DNA of 64,000 nucleotides from Arcobacter_B sp049472135 (GTDB taxonomy: Bacteria > Campylobacterota > Campylobacteria > Campylobacterales > Arcobacteraceae): NCBI RefSeq assembly GCF_049472135.1, contig NZ_JBMOVV010000011.1:34877-98876 (forward strand). The letters run 5' to 3'. The first letter of the stretch is position 1; the number at the start of each line of letters is the position of its first letter. A program made the translations under genes and the position numbers. Of this stretch, positions 8,864 to 18,478 are shown in pieces. The notes beneath the pieces were generated by a model. It searched no databases, was not told where the DNA came from, and worked only from the letters and a program-made list of their open reading frames with translations.

Positions 8864-9445
8864 ATGCCTTTAATTTCATGTAAAAACTGTCACAAAGTTT
8901 TTGAAAAATCTAATTATGATAATTTTGTTTGTGATAGATGTAATCATATTGTAAGAAAAAGAGTTCATTATTCTTTACAAGTATCATTAGCTTTAGTAGT
9001 TAGTGCAATACTTTTATATATTCCTGCTATGGTATATCCAATGATGGAGATTACAAAGTTTGGAGTTACAACACAAAGTACAATTTTAGAAGGTGTTATT
9101 AGTTTTTTAGAGTATGAAAACTATTTTATAGCAAGTGTTGTTTTTATAGCAAGTGTTGTTATTCCTGTGGTAAAACTTGTTGGATTATTATTGATTTTTG
9201 TAAGTTTGAAAATACGTATAAAAATGAGTAATAAAACAAAACTAGTAGTTTTTAAGTTTATTGATATGATAGGAAAATGGTCTATGATTGATATTTATGT
9301 AGTTGCAATCATGGCTTCTGTTGTGCAAATGGATGAACTTTTTAACATAAAAGGTGGTATCGCTGCTACTTCCTTTGCTTTAGTTGTTGTTATTACTATG
9401 ATAGCTGCTTATAGATTTGATACAAGGATAATTTGGGATGAGTAA
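8864..9445 (+). CDS. PqiA/LetA-family membrane protein, second half
   Basis: 193 residues starting with CKNCHKVF and CDRC, a second zinc-ribbon-like cysteine pair, then four predicted membrane helices (about 40-60, 90-120, 135-160, 165-185). It is homologous to the preceding gene product and corresponds to the other half of LetA/PqiA. The ATG immediately follows the upstream stop, and its own stop overlaps the MCE gene by 8 bases, so the three proteins are probably made in fixed ratio. The expected role is the inner-membrane component that loads lipid into or receives it from the LetB tunnel. Confidence 0.85.
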   Translation: MPLISCKNCHKVFEKSNYDNFVCDRCNHIVRKRVHYSLQVSLALVVSAILLYIPAMVYPMMEITKFGVTTQSTILEGVISFLEYENYFIASVVFIASVVIPVVKLVGLLLIFVSLKIRIKMSNKTKLVVFKFIDMIGKWSMIDIYVVAIMASVVQMDELFNIKGGIAATSFALVVVITMIAAYRFDTRIIWDE

Positions 9446-12098
9446 TCAAAATGAAGAAATAACTGATGTAGTATATAAAGCAAAAGAGAAAACAAGTAAA
9501 AGAGCTGTATCTTTTATTTGGGTTTTACCTTTAATTATTTTAGGTATTTTATCTTGGATTGCTTATGAATCATATATGAAAAAAGGAACAAATATTGAAG
9601 TTGTTTTTAAAAGTGCTGAAGGATTAAAAGAGAATGTTACTCCTTTAGAGTACAAAGGACTACAACTTGGTAAAGTAACTAATATTAAACTTCATGATGA
9701 TTTAAAAAGTGTAAAAGTAAATATCCTTGTAAAAAATGAAGTAGCTAAATATGTGGCAAGTGAAAGTTCAAGATTTTATATCAAAAGACCTACAATCTCA
9801 TTGACAAAAGTATCAGGATTAAGTACTTTAATTAGTGGTTTTAAGATTGAAATCTCACCAAAATTTAGAACAAAAGAAGAGTTTGAAACAGGAAAAGAGA
9901 AGTACATCTTTGAAGGGCTTGATAGTAGACCTGACGATGAGCTTTCAGCAGATGGGTACTATATCACACTTCTTGCAAATGATAAAGAGAGCTTAGAAGT
10001 TGGAACACCTATTTTCTATAACCAGTATCAAATCGGTGAAGTTGTATCAAAAGAGTTTAAAGCAGAAAAAGCATTTTTAAATGCCTATATTTATGATAAA
10101 TTTAATTACCTTGTAAATAATAGTTCAAAGTTTGTAATGAATAGCGCTTTAAAAGTAAACTATGGTCCAAGTGGATTAAATGTAGAGTTAGGTTCATTAT
10201 ACTCTGCAATAGTTGGTGGGATAACAGTTATAACTCCTAAGAAAGATGATGAAAAAATCAAAAGAGAAGAAGTTCATATTCTTTATTCAAGTAAAGATGA
10301 TTTAAAGAAGAAAAAATATTTTCATATCAAATTTGCAAATGCAAGTGGAATAGGGGAAGACACACCTATTATTTATAAAGGTATTACAGTAGGAAAAATC
10401 ACTGAAATATCTCTAACTCCTGATGATATTTCAACAAAAGCTTTTGTATATGACAAGTATAAATATCTACTTACAGATAAGTCAGAATTTTTCATTAAAA
10501 GAGCAAATGTAAGTATAGATGGAGTGGAGAATCTTGGAAATATTGTAAGGGGTGATTATATTTCTTTAGATTATAAAAAGGGTGAAGAAAAAGAGATATT
10601 TATAGCTAAGGATTATCAAGACTTACAAAAAAGCTTAGATAGTAAAATCATTACTTTATATGCAAATGATTTAAACTCTATTACAAAAAAATCAAAACTA
10701 TATTTTAAAAATATTGAGATTGGAAAAGTAGTAGATTTTAATTTTAGTAAAAACTACTCAAAAGTAGAAATAAAAGTCTCTTTAGATAAAGAGTATGAAA
10801 ACTTAGTAAATGACCATACTTTATTTTATGATATGAGTTCAAAACTTATAGATATGAAAAATCTTGATTTAGATATAAATTATAGTGGTTTTACACCTTT
10901 ATTAAATGGAGCTATTGGTATTTTAAGTGAAAAAAGAGCTTCTAAACTTACAAAGAATAGTTTCAAACTTTATGAAGATTATAAAGAAGTTAGAGATTTA
11001 AAAAGAGTATATAACCAAGGAAGTTTATTTACTGCTTACTTTGATAATAGTTTTAGTTTAGAAGAGGGTATGGCTGTTGTTTATAAAAATAAAGAAATAG
11101 GTTTTATTAAGTCTGTCTCTTTTTCTGAAAATGAATCAAAAGCTAAGCTTTTTATTTATAAAGGATTTAAGAAATATATAAATAATACAAGTGCTTTTTA
11201 TAAGAAGTCAAAGTTAGATTTCAAAGCTAGTTTAAATGGAATAAATCTAAATATTGATAACTTTACTTCCTTTTTAGAGGGTTCTATTCACTTAGAGAGT
11301 AAAACAGATAAAAGTTATACTAAAAGAAAAATATACTCTTCTTATGATGAGTTAAAAAATATTTCAAACAGTATTACTATAGTTTTTGATGATGTGGAAG
11401 GTTTACATGAGGAGTTCTCACAGCTTACATACAAGGGTGTAAAGATAGGGAAAGTTACAAAGATATCTTTAAATGAAAAGCAAAAAGCAGTTGTAAAAGC
11501 ACAAATTTATGATGACTATGAAAGTTTTGCTAAAAAAGGTGTTATTTACTATCTTAAAAAACCTATTATTTCTTTACAGCAAGTATCAGATGTAGGTTCA
11601 ACAGTAATGGCTGTAAATATTGGAGTTGTAACTTCAAAAGCCAAAAATATTTTTGAAAATAGCTTTGTAGGATTTGATGAATTACCTGCTATTGATAAAA
11701 CTCATGAGGGAGTTACTTTTAAAGTGAACTCTATTCATGCTTCAAAAGCAGATGTAAATGCACCTATTTATTATAAGTTTGTACAAATTGGAAAGATACA
11801 TAAAAAAGAGTTATCTCATGATGGTTCTAAGGTTATAATGCATTGTCAAATTGAAAATAGATACGCTCATTTAGTTAGAAAGAACTCAAGTTTTTATGAT
11901 ATAAGTGGTTTTAATGTTAAGTTTTCTATTTTCTCAGGTTCTAAAGTTGAGTCAAATACCTTTACAAGCATTTTAAAAGGTGGATTAGTTTTAGTAACTC
12001 CTGAACAATTTACTCAAAAAGCAAGCAGTAGTGATGAGTTTAGTTTAATTGAAGAATTACCAGATGGTTGGGATAAATTAACTCCTCAAATAAAATAA
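9438..12098 (+). CDS. letB: LetB/YebT-like protein with seven MCE domains
   Basis: 886 residues: an N-terminal membrane anchor (VLPLIILGILSWIAY, about 27-44), then seven MCE/MlaD repeats, each marked by a (Y)K(G/N)xxxGKV-like strand: EYKGLQLGKV, FYNQYQIGEV, IYKGITVGKI, YFKNIEIGKV, VYKNKEIGFI, TYKGVKIGKV and YYKFVQIGKI. E. coli LetB also has seven MCE domains in 877 residues and stacks into a long periplasmic tunnel for lipids between inner and outer membranes. Domain number, length and the adjacent LetA-like genes therefore favour LetB over three-domain PqiB. No PqiC lipoprotein gene follows, also as in the letAB operon. Confidence 0.92.
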   Translation: MSNQNEEITDVVYKAKEKTSKRAVSFIWVLPLIILGILSWIAYESYMKKGTNIEVVFKSAEGLKENVTPLEYKGLQLGKVTNIKLHDDLKSVKVNILVKNEVAKYVASESSRFYIKRPTISLTKVSGLSTLISGFKIEISPKFRTKEEFETGKEKYIFEGLDSRPDDELSADGYYITLLANDKESLEVGTPIFYNQYQIGEVVSKEFKAEKAFLNAYIYDKFNYLVNNSSKFVMNSALKVNYGPSGLNVELGSLYSAIVGGITVITPKKDDEKIKREEVHILYSSKDDLKKKKYFHIKFANASGIGEDTPIIYKGITVGKITEISLTPDDISTKAFVYDKYKYLLTDKSEFFIKRANVSIDGVENLGNIVRGDYISLDYKKGEEKEIFIAKDYQDLQKSLDSKIITLYANDLNSITKKSKLYFKNIEIGKVVDFNFSKNYSKVEIKVSLDKEYENLVNDHTLFYDMSSKLIDMKNLDLDINYSGFTPLLNGAIGILSEKRASKLTKNSFKLYEDYKEVRDLKRVYNQGSLFTAYFDNSFSLEEGMAVVYKNKEIGFIKSVSFSENESKAKLFIYKGFKKYINNTSAFYKKSKLDFKASLNGINLNIDNFTSFLEGSIHLESKTDKSYTKRKIYSSYDELKNISNSITIVFDDVEGLHEEFSQLTYKGVKIGKVTKISLNEKQKAVVKAQIYDDYESFAKKGVIYYLKKPIISLQQVSDVGSTVMAVNIGVVTSKAKNIFENSFVGFDELPAIDKTHEGVTFKVNSIHASKADVNAPIYYKFVQIGKIHKKELSHDGSKVIMHCQIENRYAHLVRKNSSFYDISGFNVKFSIFSGSKVESNTFTSILKGGLVLVTPEQFTQKASSSDEFSLIEELPDGWDKLTPQIK

Positions 12099-12104
12099 TA
12101 AAAA

Positions 12105-12132
12105 AGATAAATCTATTAAAATGGATTTATCT
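12105..12132. terminator. terminator between letB-like and CWC genes
   Basis: 9-bp stem AGATAAATC / GATTTATCT with a 10-base loop, followed on the plus strand by CTCTTTTAAAA. It sits in the short gap between convergent genes and may serve both strands. Confidence 0.55.
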
Positions 12133-12337
12133 CTTTTAAAAACTTTTCTTTATTCTGATTAAAAGCTTGTACGCAGTTTTGACAAATACAAGCTTTCATT
12201 TGTAGCTCTTTTGGAATCAAAGCTCTTAAATCTTTAGGTACACTTATTTTATTGCACCAACAGTTATTGTTTGGAATATGTGCCTCACATTTGTTTTCAT
12301 TTTTACAAAAAGGGCATAGTTTTTTATTTATTTCCAT
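12116..12337 (-). CDS. cysteine-rich CWC-family protein
   Basis: 73 residues with cysteine pattern CPFCKNENKCEAH, NNCWCNK and ACICQNCV, matching the small Cys-rich CWC family. The spacing implies binding of one or two zinc ions. The function is unknown. I start it at the ATG 12335-12337 (AAAAAGAGAATT upstream); the longer open frame to 12466 adds 43 residues that overlap the epimerase coding end and lack family similarity. The gene lies 47 bases after the epimerase stop on the same strand and is probably co-transcribed. Confidence 0.75.
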   Translation of the reverse strand: MEINKKLCPFCKNENKCEAHIPNNNCWCNKISVPKDLRALIPKELQMKACICQNCVQAFNQNKEKFLKEINPF

Positions 12338-12384
12338 AATTCTCTTTTTATATGATTTAAACAAATTATAACTAAGCTTCTCTT

Positions 12385-13806
12385 TTATTTTGTAGAGGCT
12401 TTTTTTACAATACTTTCTATCATATTTGTAAATACAAAATAGTGAAGAGGAATAAGTGCGTACCAATACAATCTTCCAAAAACACCTTTTGGATAAAAGT
12501 ATGCTGATTGAATTAATTTATTATCTTTTATTTTAAATTCAAGCCAAGCACTTCCTGGGACTTTCATTTGAGCAAAAAGTAAAAGTCTTTCATTTTGTTT
12601 TATATCCACAACTTTCCAAAAGTCTAAACTCTCTCCAACTCTTAACTCATCTTGGCTTCTTCTTCCTCTTTTTAGTCCAACTCCACCTATTAATTTATCA
12701 AGTATTCCTCTAAGTTCCCAAAGAAAATCATAATCAAACCAACCATGCTCACCACCAATGTTGATAAAGCTTTTAAAGACTTTTTCTTTATCAAGATTAG
12801 AAATATCCATCTCTTTTCTATCTATAAAAATAGCATCAGCTATCTCTTTTGAGTGGTCTTTCTCCCAAATTTTTCCAGCATTATCACTCCATCTACTTAT
12901 TACTTGATTTGTTTCTATCTCTTCAACAGCTTTTTTTACAGCTTCTATAAAAGGCATAGGTTTTATATTTGGGAAATATTTTAAAGCATTGTCATTTTGA
13001 ATAACAACTTCTGATTTAAGTCCCTCAATTAAAGCTTTTGCTACTTGAAAAGGTACGGGAGTGAATAGATTTAACCAATAAGAAGATAAATTTATTGATA
13101 AAAAAGGAAGAGGTATAATAACTCTTTTTAATCCCAAAGCTTTACCTGTCTGAATCATCATATCTTTGTATGTAAGTTGTTGTGTTCCTATATCAACTAT
13201 TAGGTTATCTTTTGTATCTAAGTAAATTGATTCTTGTAAGTAAGAAAGAACATCATCTACAGCAATTGGCTGAGCTTTTGTAAATACCCATTTTGGCGTG
13301 GTCATAACTGGAAGTTTTTCTGTAAGATTTCTAATAATCTCAAAACTAGTACTTCCAGAACCAATAATAACCCCAGCTCTAATCCAAATAGTTTGAATTC
13401 CTTCTTCTTGACATAATACTTCACCTGTTTCAAGTCTACTAAGTAAGTGTTCACTTGTATCATCATTTTTAACACCAAGACCACCTAAGTAGATGATTTT
13501 TTTTACACCACACTCTTTGGCTATTTCTACAAAGTTTTGAGCTGAAATTTTATCAAGATTTTTATAGTCACTTCTATTTAGTGAGTGAATTAAATAGAAA
13601 GCTACATCCACACCTTCAAGTGCTTTTCTAAGGCTACCTTTATTAAAAGTATCACCTTCTATAACTTCCACATCTTTTTTCATATTTGAAGATAGACTTT
13701 TTTTATTTCTCACAAAAAGTCTTAAATTTATATTTTTATCTGCTAGTAGTTTTTGTTTTAATCTTCTACCGATATATCCTGTTGAGCCTGTTAATAATAC
13801 TTTCAT
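12385..13806 (-). CDS. NAD(P)-binding epimerase-like protein with C-terminal DUF2867
   Basis: 473 residues. The N-terminus MKVLLTGSTGYIGRRL is a GxxGxxG Rossmann motif of atypical short-chain dehydrogenases, with VAFYLIHSL and KKIIYLGGLGV following as in NmrA-like or complex-I-type epimerases. The C-terminal ~170 residues (FINIGGEHGWFDYDFLWELRG... RLYWYALIPLHYFVF) match DUF2867, often fused to this type of reductase. The substrate is unknown. The gene is on the minus strand between the CWC protein and ciaB; the 92-base upstream gap is AT-rich. Confidence 0.85.
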   Translation of the reverse strand: MKVLLTGSTGYIGRRLKQKLLADKNINLRLFVRNKKSLSSNMKKDVEVIEGDTFNKGSLRKALEGVDVAFYLIHSLNRSDYKNLDKISAQNFVEIAKECGVKKIIYLGGLGVKNDDTSEHLLSRLETGEVLCQEEGIQTIWIRAGVIIGSGSTSFEIIRNLTEKLPVMTTPKWVFTKAQPIAVDDVLSYLQESIYLDTKDNLIVDIGTQQLTYKDMMIQTGKALGLKRVIIPLPFLSINLSSYWLNLFTPVPFQVAKALIEGLKSEVVIQNDNALKYFPNIKPMPFIEAVKKAVEEIETNQVISRWSDNAGKIWEKDHSKEIADAIFIDRKEMDISNLDKEKVFKSFINIGGEHGWFDYDFLWELRGILDKLIGGVGLKRGRRSQDELRVGESLDFWKVVDIKQNERLLLFAQMKVPGSAWLEFKIKDNKLIQSAYFYPKGVFGRLYWYALIPLHYFVFTNMIESIVKKASTK

Positions 13807-13898
13807 AATATATCCTTCTAACAGTTTATTTTATTTTAGCATTATAAATTGTGTTTTTATAGAGTTATTTTGTAGTTATATAAACAAAAGGTTTCCCT

Positions 13899-15776
13899 TT
13901 AGTTTATATAGTTTTCTTTTTTATCTTCTGTATCTAACTCTTGACCAATTTCTTGGTATCTTTTAAAGTAGTATTTTACAAATGAGTTGATTTTTTTGTT
14001 TACTGGCATGAAGTATTTTTCTTCTTTTACTGCGTATTGATTTAAGAACTGTGTTGCGTCTTTTTTATCAAGGTAGTGTTTTGCTAAATCAGTGTAAGTT
14101 TGAACATACCATTTTTTAAGTGCTTCATGTTTTTCATCACTCATATCAACGATTAGGTTTTTCTCATCCCAATCTAAAATACCACTATCAAAAAGTCCAG
14201 CTAAATGAATAAGCCCTTCACAATAGTATGGTTGTACTTCATCTACTTCCATCCATCCCATAAGTCCAACAGCTCTTTTTACTGTATCAATAAGTACTTG
14301 TCTTTCAAGCTCTTTTTCATCATCTTGTTCATCTAAGAAAAATGAAACTAATCCACCAGTTGTAGCTTTGAACTCTTCTATATTTTTGAAGTTTCCTGTT
14401 TTATTCATAGCTGATTCTGTTTCATCATCACACCATAAAATATGACCAAACTCATGTCCAATAGTTGTGATATCGTAAACTTGGTGCCATTTTGAAGTTT
14501 CATTGAAAAGGAAAGTTCTATCTTCTGTAAGTAGCTCTTGTCCAAAAGTCTCTTTTGAGATTTTTAAAAATGGCTTTGCACGACTGCTTTGAAGTATTTC
14601 ATCACTAAATGCAAAGATTTTTTTACCTTCTTCTTTTGAAACTATCTCATCATTTGGTACAACTTGTGCTGAAAATAGTCCATTGAATTCAGCCCCAAAA
14701 AACACAGCAGGTCTTCCTATATAAAGTTGAACTTTATCAAGTGATTTTAGCGAGAAGTTATAGATATTTTTGTACTCTTGTGTTTGCTCAATTCTATCAA
14801 ATACTTTTGCAAAAGCTGATTTGATTTTTGTTACTCTGTGGTCATTTTGTGCAAACTGTGGATTTGAAAGTCTTATATCCCACTCAAGTGCAACGGCTTT
14901 TCTAAAGTGATCTTCATAGTACTCTAAAGGGTGACCTATTTGAATAGGTGCTTTGATTTTCATCCAAGCTCTATCAACATCTGCCCATTTTGCTACTAGT
15001 TTATGCTCTTTGTCTTCACTAAAGGCTTTGATTAGTGATTGGATATATAAAATATAGTTCCATTTTTCACCATATACATCATCTTCAAGCTCAATAAGTC
15101 TTTCTTCAAACTCTTCAAGCTCATCTATTACCGCTGTTGTTTGCTCTTTGAAAGACTTGATATATGCTTGTGATTTATACTCCTCTTTTTGTTTTACAAG
15201 TGCTGAGTATGATCTATCTGCTATCATGTCATTGTGACCTAAGTCATAAAGATGATTGTTTTCTAAGTACTCATATACTTTTGACTCATCACCATCAAAC
15301 TTAGCTAATAACTCTTTGTTTATACCATTTATAATGTGTGCAGTCCATACACTTTGCCATGATGACATTTTTAGACCTACATTGTAAACACCTTGAAAAA
15401 TCTCTTGGTAAAAAGGAGTTAATAAGTTGTTGTTTTTGATGTATTCAAGTGTGTTTTTATGTTTTTCATGCCAAAAGTCTCTTACAAAGCAGTATGCTTT
15501 CTCTTGAAGTTCTATTATCTCTTCTTCACTTTTTTCGTACTTTTTAAGTACTTGTACAAGTGAATCATCTCTTAAACTTACAAGTCTAGTAACAAGTGCA
15601 AATCTTAAATCGTCTCTCATCTCTAAGTCTAAGTTTTTTGCAAACTCATCTATGATAGTAAGTTTCTCATAATCTTTATTTTCTAAATATGATATTAGTT
15701 TATTTGTATTTGTTTTTTGAGCATCTAAATACTCATATACTTCATTTAAATCTTCTAAAAATTTGTTTTTATCCAA
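13899..15776 (-). CDS. ciaB: CiaB-family protein (Campylobacter invasion antigen B homologue)
   Basis: 625 residues, close to the ~610 of Campylobacter CiaB, with family-like stretches such as CFVRDFWHEKHKNTLEYI, SSWQSVWTAHIINGINKELL and RPAVFFGAEFNGLFSAQ. CiaB was described as a secreted invasion factor, but homologues are found in free-living relatives. Near residue 470 lies IGHEFGHILWCDDETES, an HExxH zinc-protease signature, followed about 30 residues later by NIEEFKATTGGL, where a glutamate could be the third zinc ligand. This suggests a metallopeptidase core. There is no signal peptide. Preceded by AAAGGATAAAGTTTTGG on its strand. Confidence 0.88.
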   Translation of the reverse strand: MDKNKFLEDLNEVYEYLDAQKTNTNKLISYLENKDYEKLTIIDEFAKNLDLEMRDDLRFALVTRLVSLRDDSLVQVLKKYEKSEEEIIELQEKAYCFVRDFWHEKHKNTLEYIKNNNLLTPFYQEIFQGVYNVGLKMSSWQSVWTAHIINGINKELLAKFDGDESKVYEYLENNHLYDLGHNDMIADRSYSALVKQKEEYKSQAYIKSFKEQTTAVIDELEEFEERLIELEDDVYGEKWNYILYIQSLIKAFSEDKEHKLVAKWADVDRAWMKIKAPIQIGHPLEYYEDHFRKAVALEWDIRLSNPQFAQNDHRVTKIKSAFAKVFDRIEQTQEYKNIYNFSLKSLDKVQLYIGRPAVFFGAEFNGLFSAQVVPNDEIVSKEEGKKIFAFSDEILQSSRAKPFLKISKETFGQELLTEDRTFLFNETSKWHQVYDITTIGHEFGHILWCDDETESAMNKTGNFKNIEEFKATTGGLVSFFLDEQDDEKELERQVLIDTVKRAVGLMGWMEVDEVQPYYCEGLIHLAGLFDSGILDWDEKNLIVDMSDEKHEALKKWYVQTYTDLAKHYLDKKDATQFLNQYAVKEEKYFMPVNKKINSFVKYYFKRYQEIGQELDTEDKKENYIN

Positions 15777-15842
15777 AACTTTATCCTTTAGTTTATCTAT
15801 TTTGTAAGTCTATCTAGTTATATCTTTTTTTTATATAATATA

Positions 15843-16205
15843 TTAAATTTTATCTTTTAAAAAGTAAGATATAGCAAGAACTACAAGTAAAACTAAAGGG
15901 GCAGCTATTTTCTCTATAGGGTCACCTACAGCAAAGTGTGAATATGAAGCTGCAATAAAATCAAAAGTAAAACCTGCATAAGCCCACTCTTTTATTCTAT
16001 TAAAATCCTTTGGTAAAAGAAGTATAATCCCTCCCATGATTTTAAATACACCAAGCATAGGGAAAAAATATAGAGGATACTTTAGTGAATCATTTGCCAT
16101 GATTACTTGCTCTTCAAGTAAAATATCAATAGCTCCTCCATAAAAACCTACAAGTAAAACGATTGGCAATGTTGCTAAATAAAATAAGACTTTTAGTGCT
16201 GTCAT
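15843..16205 (-). CDS. DoxX-family membrane protein
   Basis: 120 residues with four predicted membrane helices (about 5-25, 45-65, 72-92, 98-116) and the DoxX-like pattern YFFPMLGVFKIMGGIILLLP, then AYAGFTFDFIAASYSH. Family members are small inner-membrane proteins linked to redox or thiol stress in some bacteria, but substrates are unknown. The gene is minus-strand, 66 bases upstream of ciaB, and divergent from htpG. AAAGGTTTAAAA precedes its ATG. Confidence 0.8.
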   Translation of the reverse strand: MTALKVLFYLATLPIVLLVGFYGGAIDILLEEQVIMANDSLKYPLYFFPMLGVFKIMGGIILLLPKDFNRIKEWAYAGFTFDFIAASYSHFAVGDPIEKIAAPLVLLVVLAISYFLKDKI

Positions 16206-16259
16206 TTTTAAACCTTTTATATTTATTTAATATTATATTTTATTAATGTTTAGTGTATG

Positions 16260-16265
16260 TATAAT
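16260..16265 (+). promoter_or_regulatory. -10 box of the htpG promoter
   Basis: Consensus TATAAT lies 17 bases upstream of the CIRCE operator. A start site near 16272 would place CIRCE in the first 40 bases of the transcript, the classical arrangement. A second possible -10 (TGTTAAAAT, 16346-16354) lies nearer the gene. Confidence 0.55.
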
Positions 16266-16282
16266 GCAAAAAGTTTAAAAAA

Positions 16283-16309
16283 TTAGCACTTGATATATAA
16301 AAGTGCTAA
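16283..16309 (+). promoter_or_regulatory. CIRCE operator (HrcA site) upstream of htpG
   Basis: TTAGCACTT - 9 bases - AAGTGCTAA. The consensus CIRCE is TTAGCACTC-N9-GAGTGCTAA; only the innermost base of each arm differs, and symmetrically. CIRCE is the binding site of the heat-shock repressor HrcA, so htpG is predicted to be HrcA-controlled. Confidence 0.9.
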
Positions 16310-16391
16310 AAATTATTAAAACTTTAGCTTTCTTTTATAAAGTTTTGTTAAAATTATCCAATAAAAATAAAATATTATAGGAGAAATTAGA

Positions 16392-18302
16392 ATGGCAAAA
16401 CATCAATTTCAGACAGAAGTAGGACAATTATTACACTTAATGACACACTCTTTATACTCAAATAAAGAGATTTTTATAAGAGAATTAGTATCAAATGCAA
16501 GTGACGCAATTGATAAGTTAAACTATTTAAAATTAACTGATGATAAACTAAAAGAACAATACGCAGATTGGTCAGGTGAGATTAATATCGCTTTTGATGA
16601 AGCTGATAAGTCTTTAACTATTATTGATAATGGTATTGGTATGAATGAAGAGGATTTAATCGCTTCTATTGGTACTATCGCAAAATCAGGAACAAAATCA
16701 TTTGTTGAAGCTCTAACAGGTGATGCTAAAAAAGACTCAAACTTAATCGGACAGTTTGGTGTTGGTTTCTATTCAGTATTTATGGTAGCTTCAAAAGTAG
16801 ATGTTATCTCTAAAAAAGCAGGTGAAGAGCAAGCTTACAAATGGTCTTCTGATGGTACTGGTGAGTTTGATTTATCACCTTGTACAAAAGAGTCTTCAGG
16901 AACTGTTATTTACATCAAACTTAAAGATGAAGAAGCCCAAGAGTTTGCATCTAAGCCAAGAATTGAAAATATTATTGGTAAATACTCAAACCATATCGCT
17001 TACCCAATTTTCTTAAACTATAGTGAAGAAGTAGAAGAAGAGTTAAGTGAAGAAGATAAAAAAGCTGGAAAAGAAGCTAAAAAAACAACTGAAAGAAGAC
17101 ATGAGAAAATCAATGAAGCAACAGCTTTATGGACTCAACCAAAATCAAAAGTAAAAGAAGAAGAGTACAACGACTTCTACAAATCAATCTCTCATGATTC
17201 ACAAGACCCAATGGTTACTATTCATACAAAAGCAGAGGGTGTAAATGAGTATACTACACTTTTCTATATCCCTAAAACTGCACCTATGGATATGTACAGA
17301 GCTGATTACCAACCAGGTGTTAAGCTTTATGTTAAAAGAGTATTTATTACTGATGATGAAAAAGAGTTATTACCAACTTACTTAAGATTTGTTAGAGGTA
17401 TTATTGATAGTGAAGATTTACCACTAAATGTATCAAGAGAAATCTTACAAGAAAACAGAATCTTAGCAAACATCAAACAATCTTCTGTTAAAAAGATTTT
17501 ATCTGAAATCAAAAAACTTTCTAAAGATGAAGAAAAGTATGCTGAATTTATTGAGCAATACAATAGACCACTTAAAGAGGGTGCTTACCAAGACTTCACT
17601 AATAAAGATAAGTTATTAGAATTAATTAGATTTAAATCTACAAAAACAGAAGCTGGAAAAATGACTTCATTAGAAGCTTATAAAGAAGCTGCTGATAGTG
17701 AACAAAAAGCTATCTTCTATATCGTAGGTGAAAATGAAAAAGTTCTTAGAAACTCACCACTTTTAGAAGCATATAAGAAAAATGACATCGAAGTTTTAAT
17801 CTTAGATGACAAAGAAATCGATGAAATCGTAACTCCAATGTATGGTGCATACAAAGAGTGGGAATTCAAAGATATCACAGCTTGTGAAGCTCCAAAAGTA
17901 GAGCAATCAGAAGAAGAGAAAAAAGAAGTTGAAGAGAAGTTTGAAGACATCACTAAAAAAATCAAAGATATTTTAGGTGAGAGTGTATCTGATGTAAGAG
18001 TTACAAACAGACTTTCTGAGTCACCATCTTGTGTAGTAAAAGACGCAGGTGATGCACAAATGGCACAAATGATGCAAATGATGAGAGCTATGGGACAAAC
18101 TATGCCAGAATCAGCACCAATCTTAGAAATCAATCCAGACCACGAAATCGTAACAAAATTAAATGGTTTATCAGATGATAAAATGGTAGAAGATGTATCA
18201 TGGGTACTATTAGACCAAGCAAAATTAAGTGAAGGTATGGAAATCACAGACGCAGTAGCGTTTGCGCAAAGATTATCAAGAATCACAGCAAAAGCTCTTT
18301 AA
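16392..18302 (+). CDS. htpG: HtpG, bacterial Hsp90 chaperone
   Basis: 636 residues, full length. The N-terminal GHKL ATPase has FIRELVSNASDAIDKL with catalytic Glu and Mg-binding Asn, DNGIGMN, IAKSGTKSF in the lid and GQFGVGFYS. The middle domain contains LPLNVSREILQENRIL, and the C-terminal dimerisation region includes a Met-rich QMAQMMQMMRAMGQ loop. It assists folding of client proteins under stress in the cytoplasm. The ribosome site ATAGGAG precedes the ATG. It has its own promoter, a CIRCE operator and a strong terminator, so it is monocistronic. A truncated paralogue of its N-terminal domain lies 2.8 kb downstream. Confidence 0.97.
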   Translation: MAKHQFQTEVGQLLHLMTHSLYSNKEIFIRELVSNASDAIDKLNYLKLTDDKLKEQYADWSGEINIAFDEADKSLTIIDNGIGMNEEDLIASIGTIAKSGTKSFVEALTGDAKKDSNLIGQFGVGFYSVFMVASKVDVISKKAGEEQAYKWSSDGTGEFDLSPCTKESSGTVIYIKLKDEEAQEFASKPRIENIIGKYSNHIAYPIFLNYSEEVEEELSEEDKKAGKEAKKTTERRHEKINEATALWTQPKSKVKEEEYNDFYKSISHDSQDPMVTIHTKAEGVNEYTTLFYIPKTAPMDMYRADYQPGVKLYVKRVFITDDEKELLPTYLRFVRGIIDSEDLPLNVSREILQENRILANIKQSSVKKILSEIKKLSKDEEKYAEFIEQYNRPLKEGAYQDFTNKDKLLELIRFKSTKTEAGKMTSLEAYKEAADSEQKAIFYIVGENEKVLRNSPLLEAYKKNDIEVLILDDKEIDEIVTPMYGAYKEWEFKDITACEAPKVEQSEEEKKEVEEKFEDITKKIKDILGESVSDVRVTNRLSESPSCVVKDAGDAQMAQMMQMMRAMGQTMPESAPILEINPDHEIVTKLNGLSDDKMVEDVSWVLLDQAKLSEGMEITDAVAFAQRLSRITAKAL

Positions 18303-18311
18303 AAATAAATC

Positions 18312-18350
18312 AACTATTTGCACGCATTTTCTGCGTTGCAAATAGTTTTT
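18312..18350 (+). terminator. htpG terminator
   Basis: Stem AACTATTTGCA / TGCAAATAGTT extended by CGCA / TGCG, followed by five T. It starts nine bases after the htpG stop. A second small hairpin (CCTAC/GTAGG, 18361-18375) follows. Confidence 0.88.
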
Positions 18351-18478
18351 CTTTCAATCACCTACTTATTGTAGGCTCAATCAAGAAAAAATATTTACGC
18401 CTTGAATATACATACAACTAGTTGTTTATTTAATTGTTATATACTAATAGATTAAGTTAAATAATTTAAGGAAATAAT

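Noticed and set aside
12338..12466. N-terminal extension of the CWC protein
   Set aside because: It overlaps the epimerase end, lacks a ribosome site and family similarity; the ATG at 12337 gives the normal small protein.
18414..18425. ACAACTAGTTGT palindrome near the htpG end as an integration site
   Set aside because: No second copy, integrase or tRNA end is present; a single 12-base palindrome is not evidence for an attachment site.
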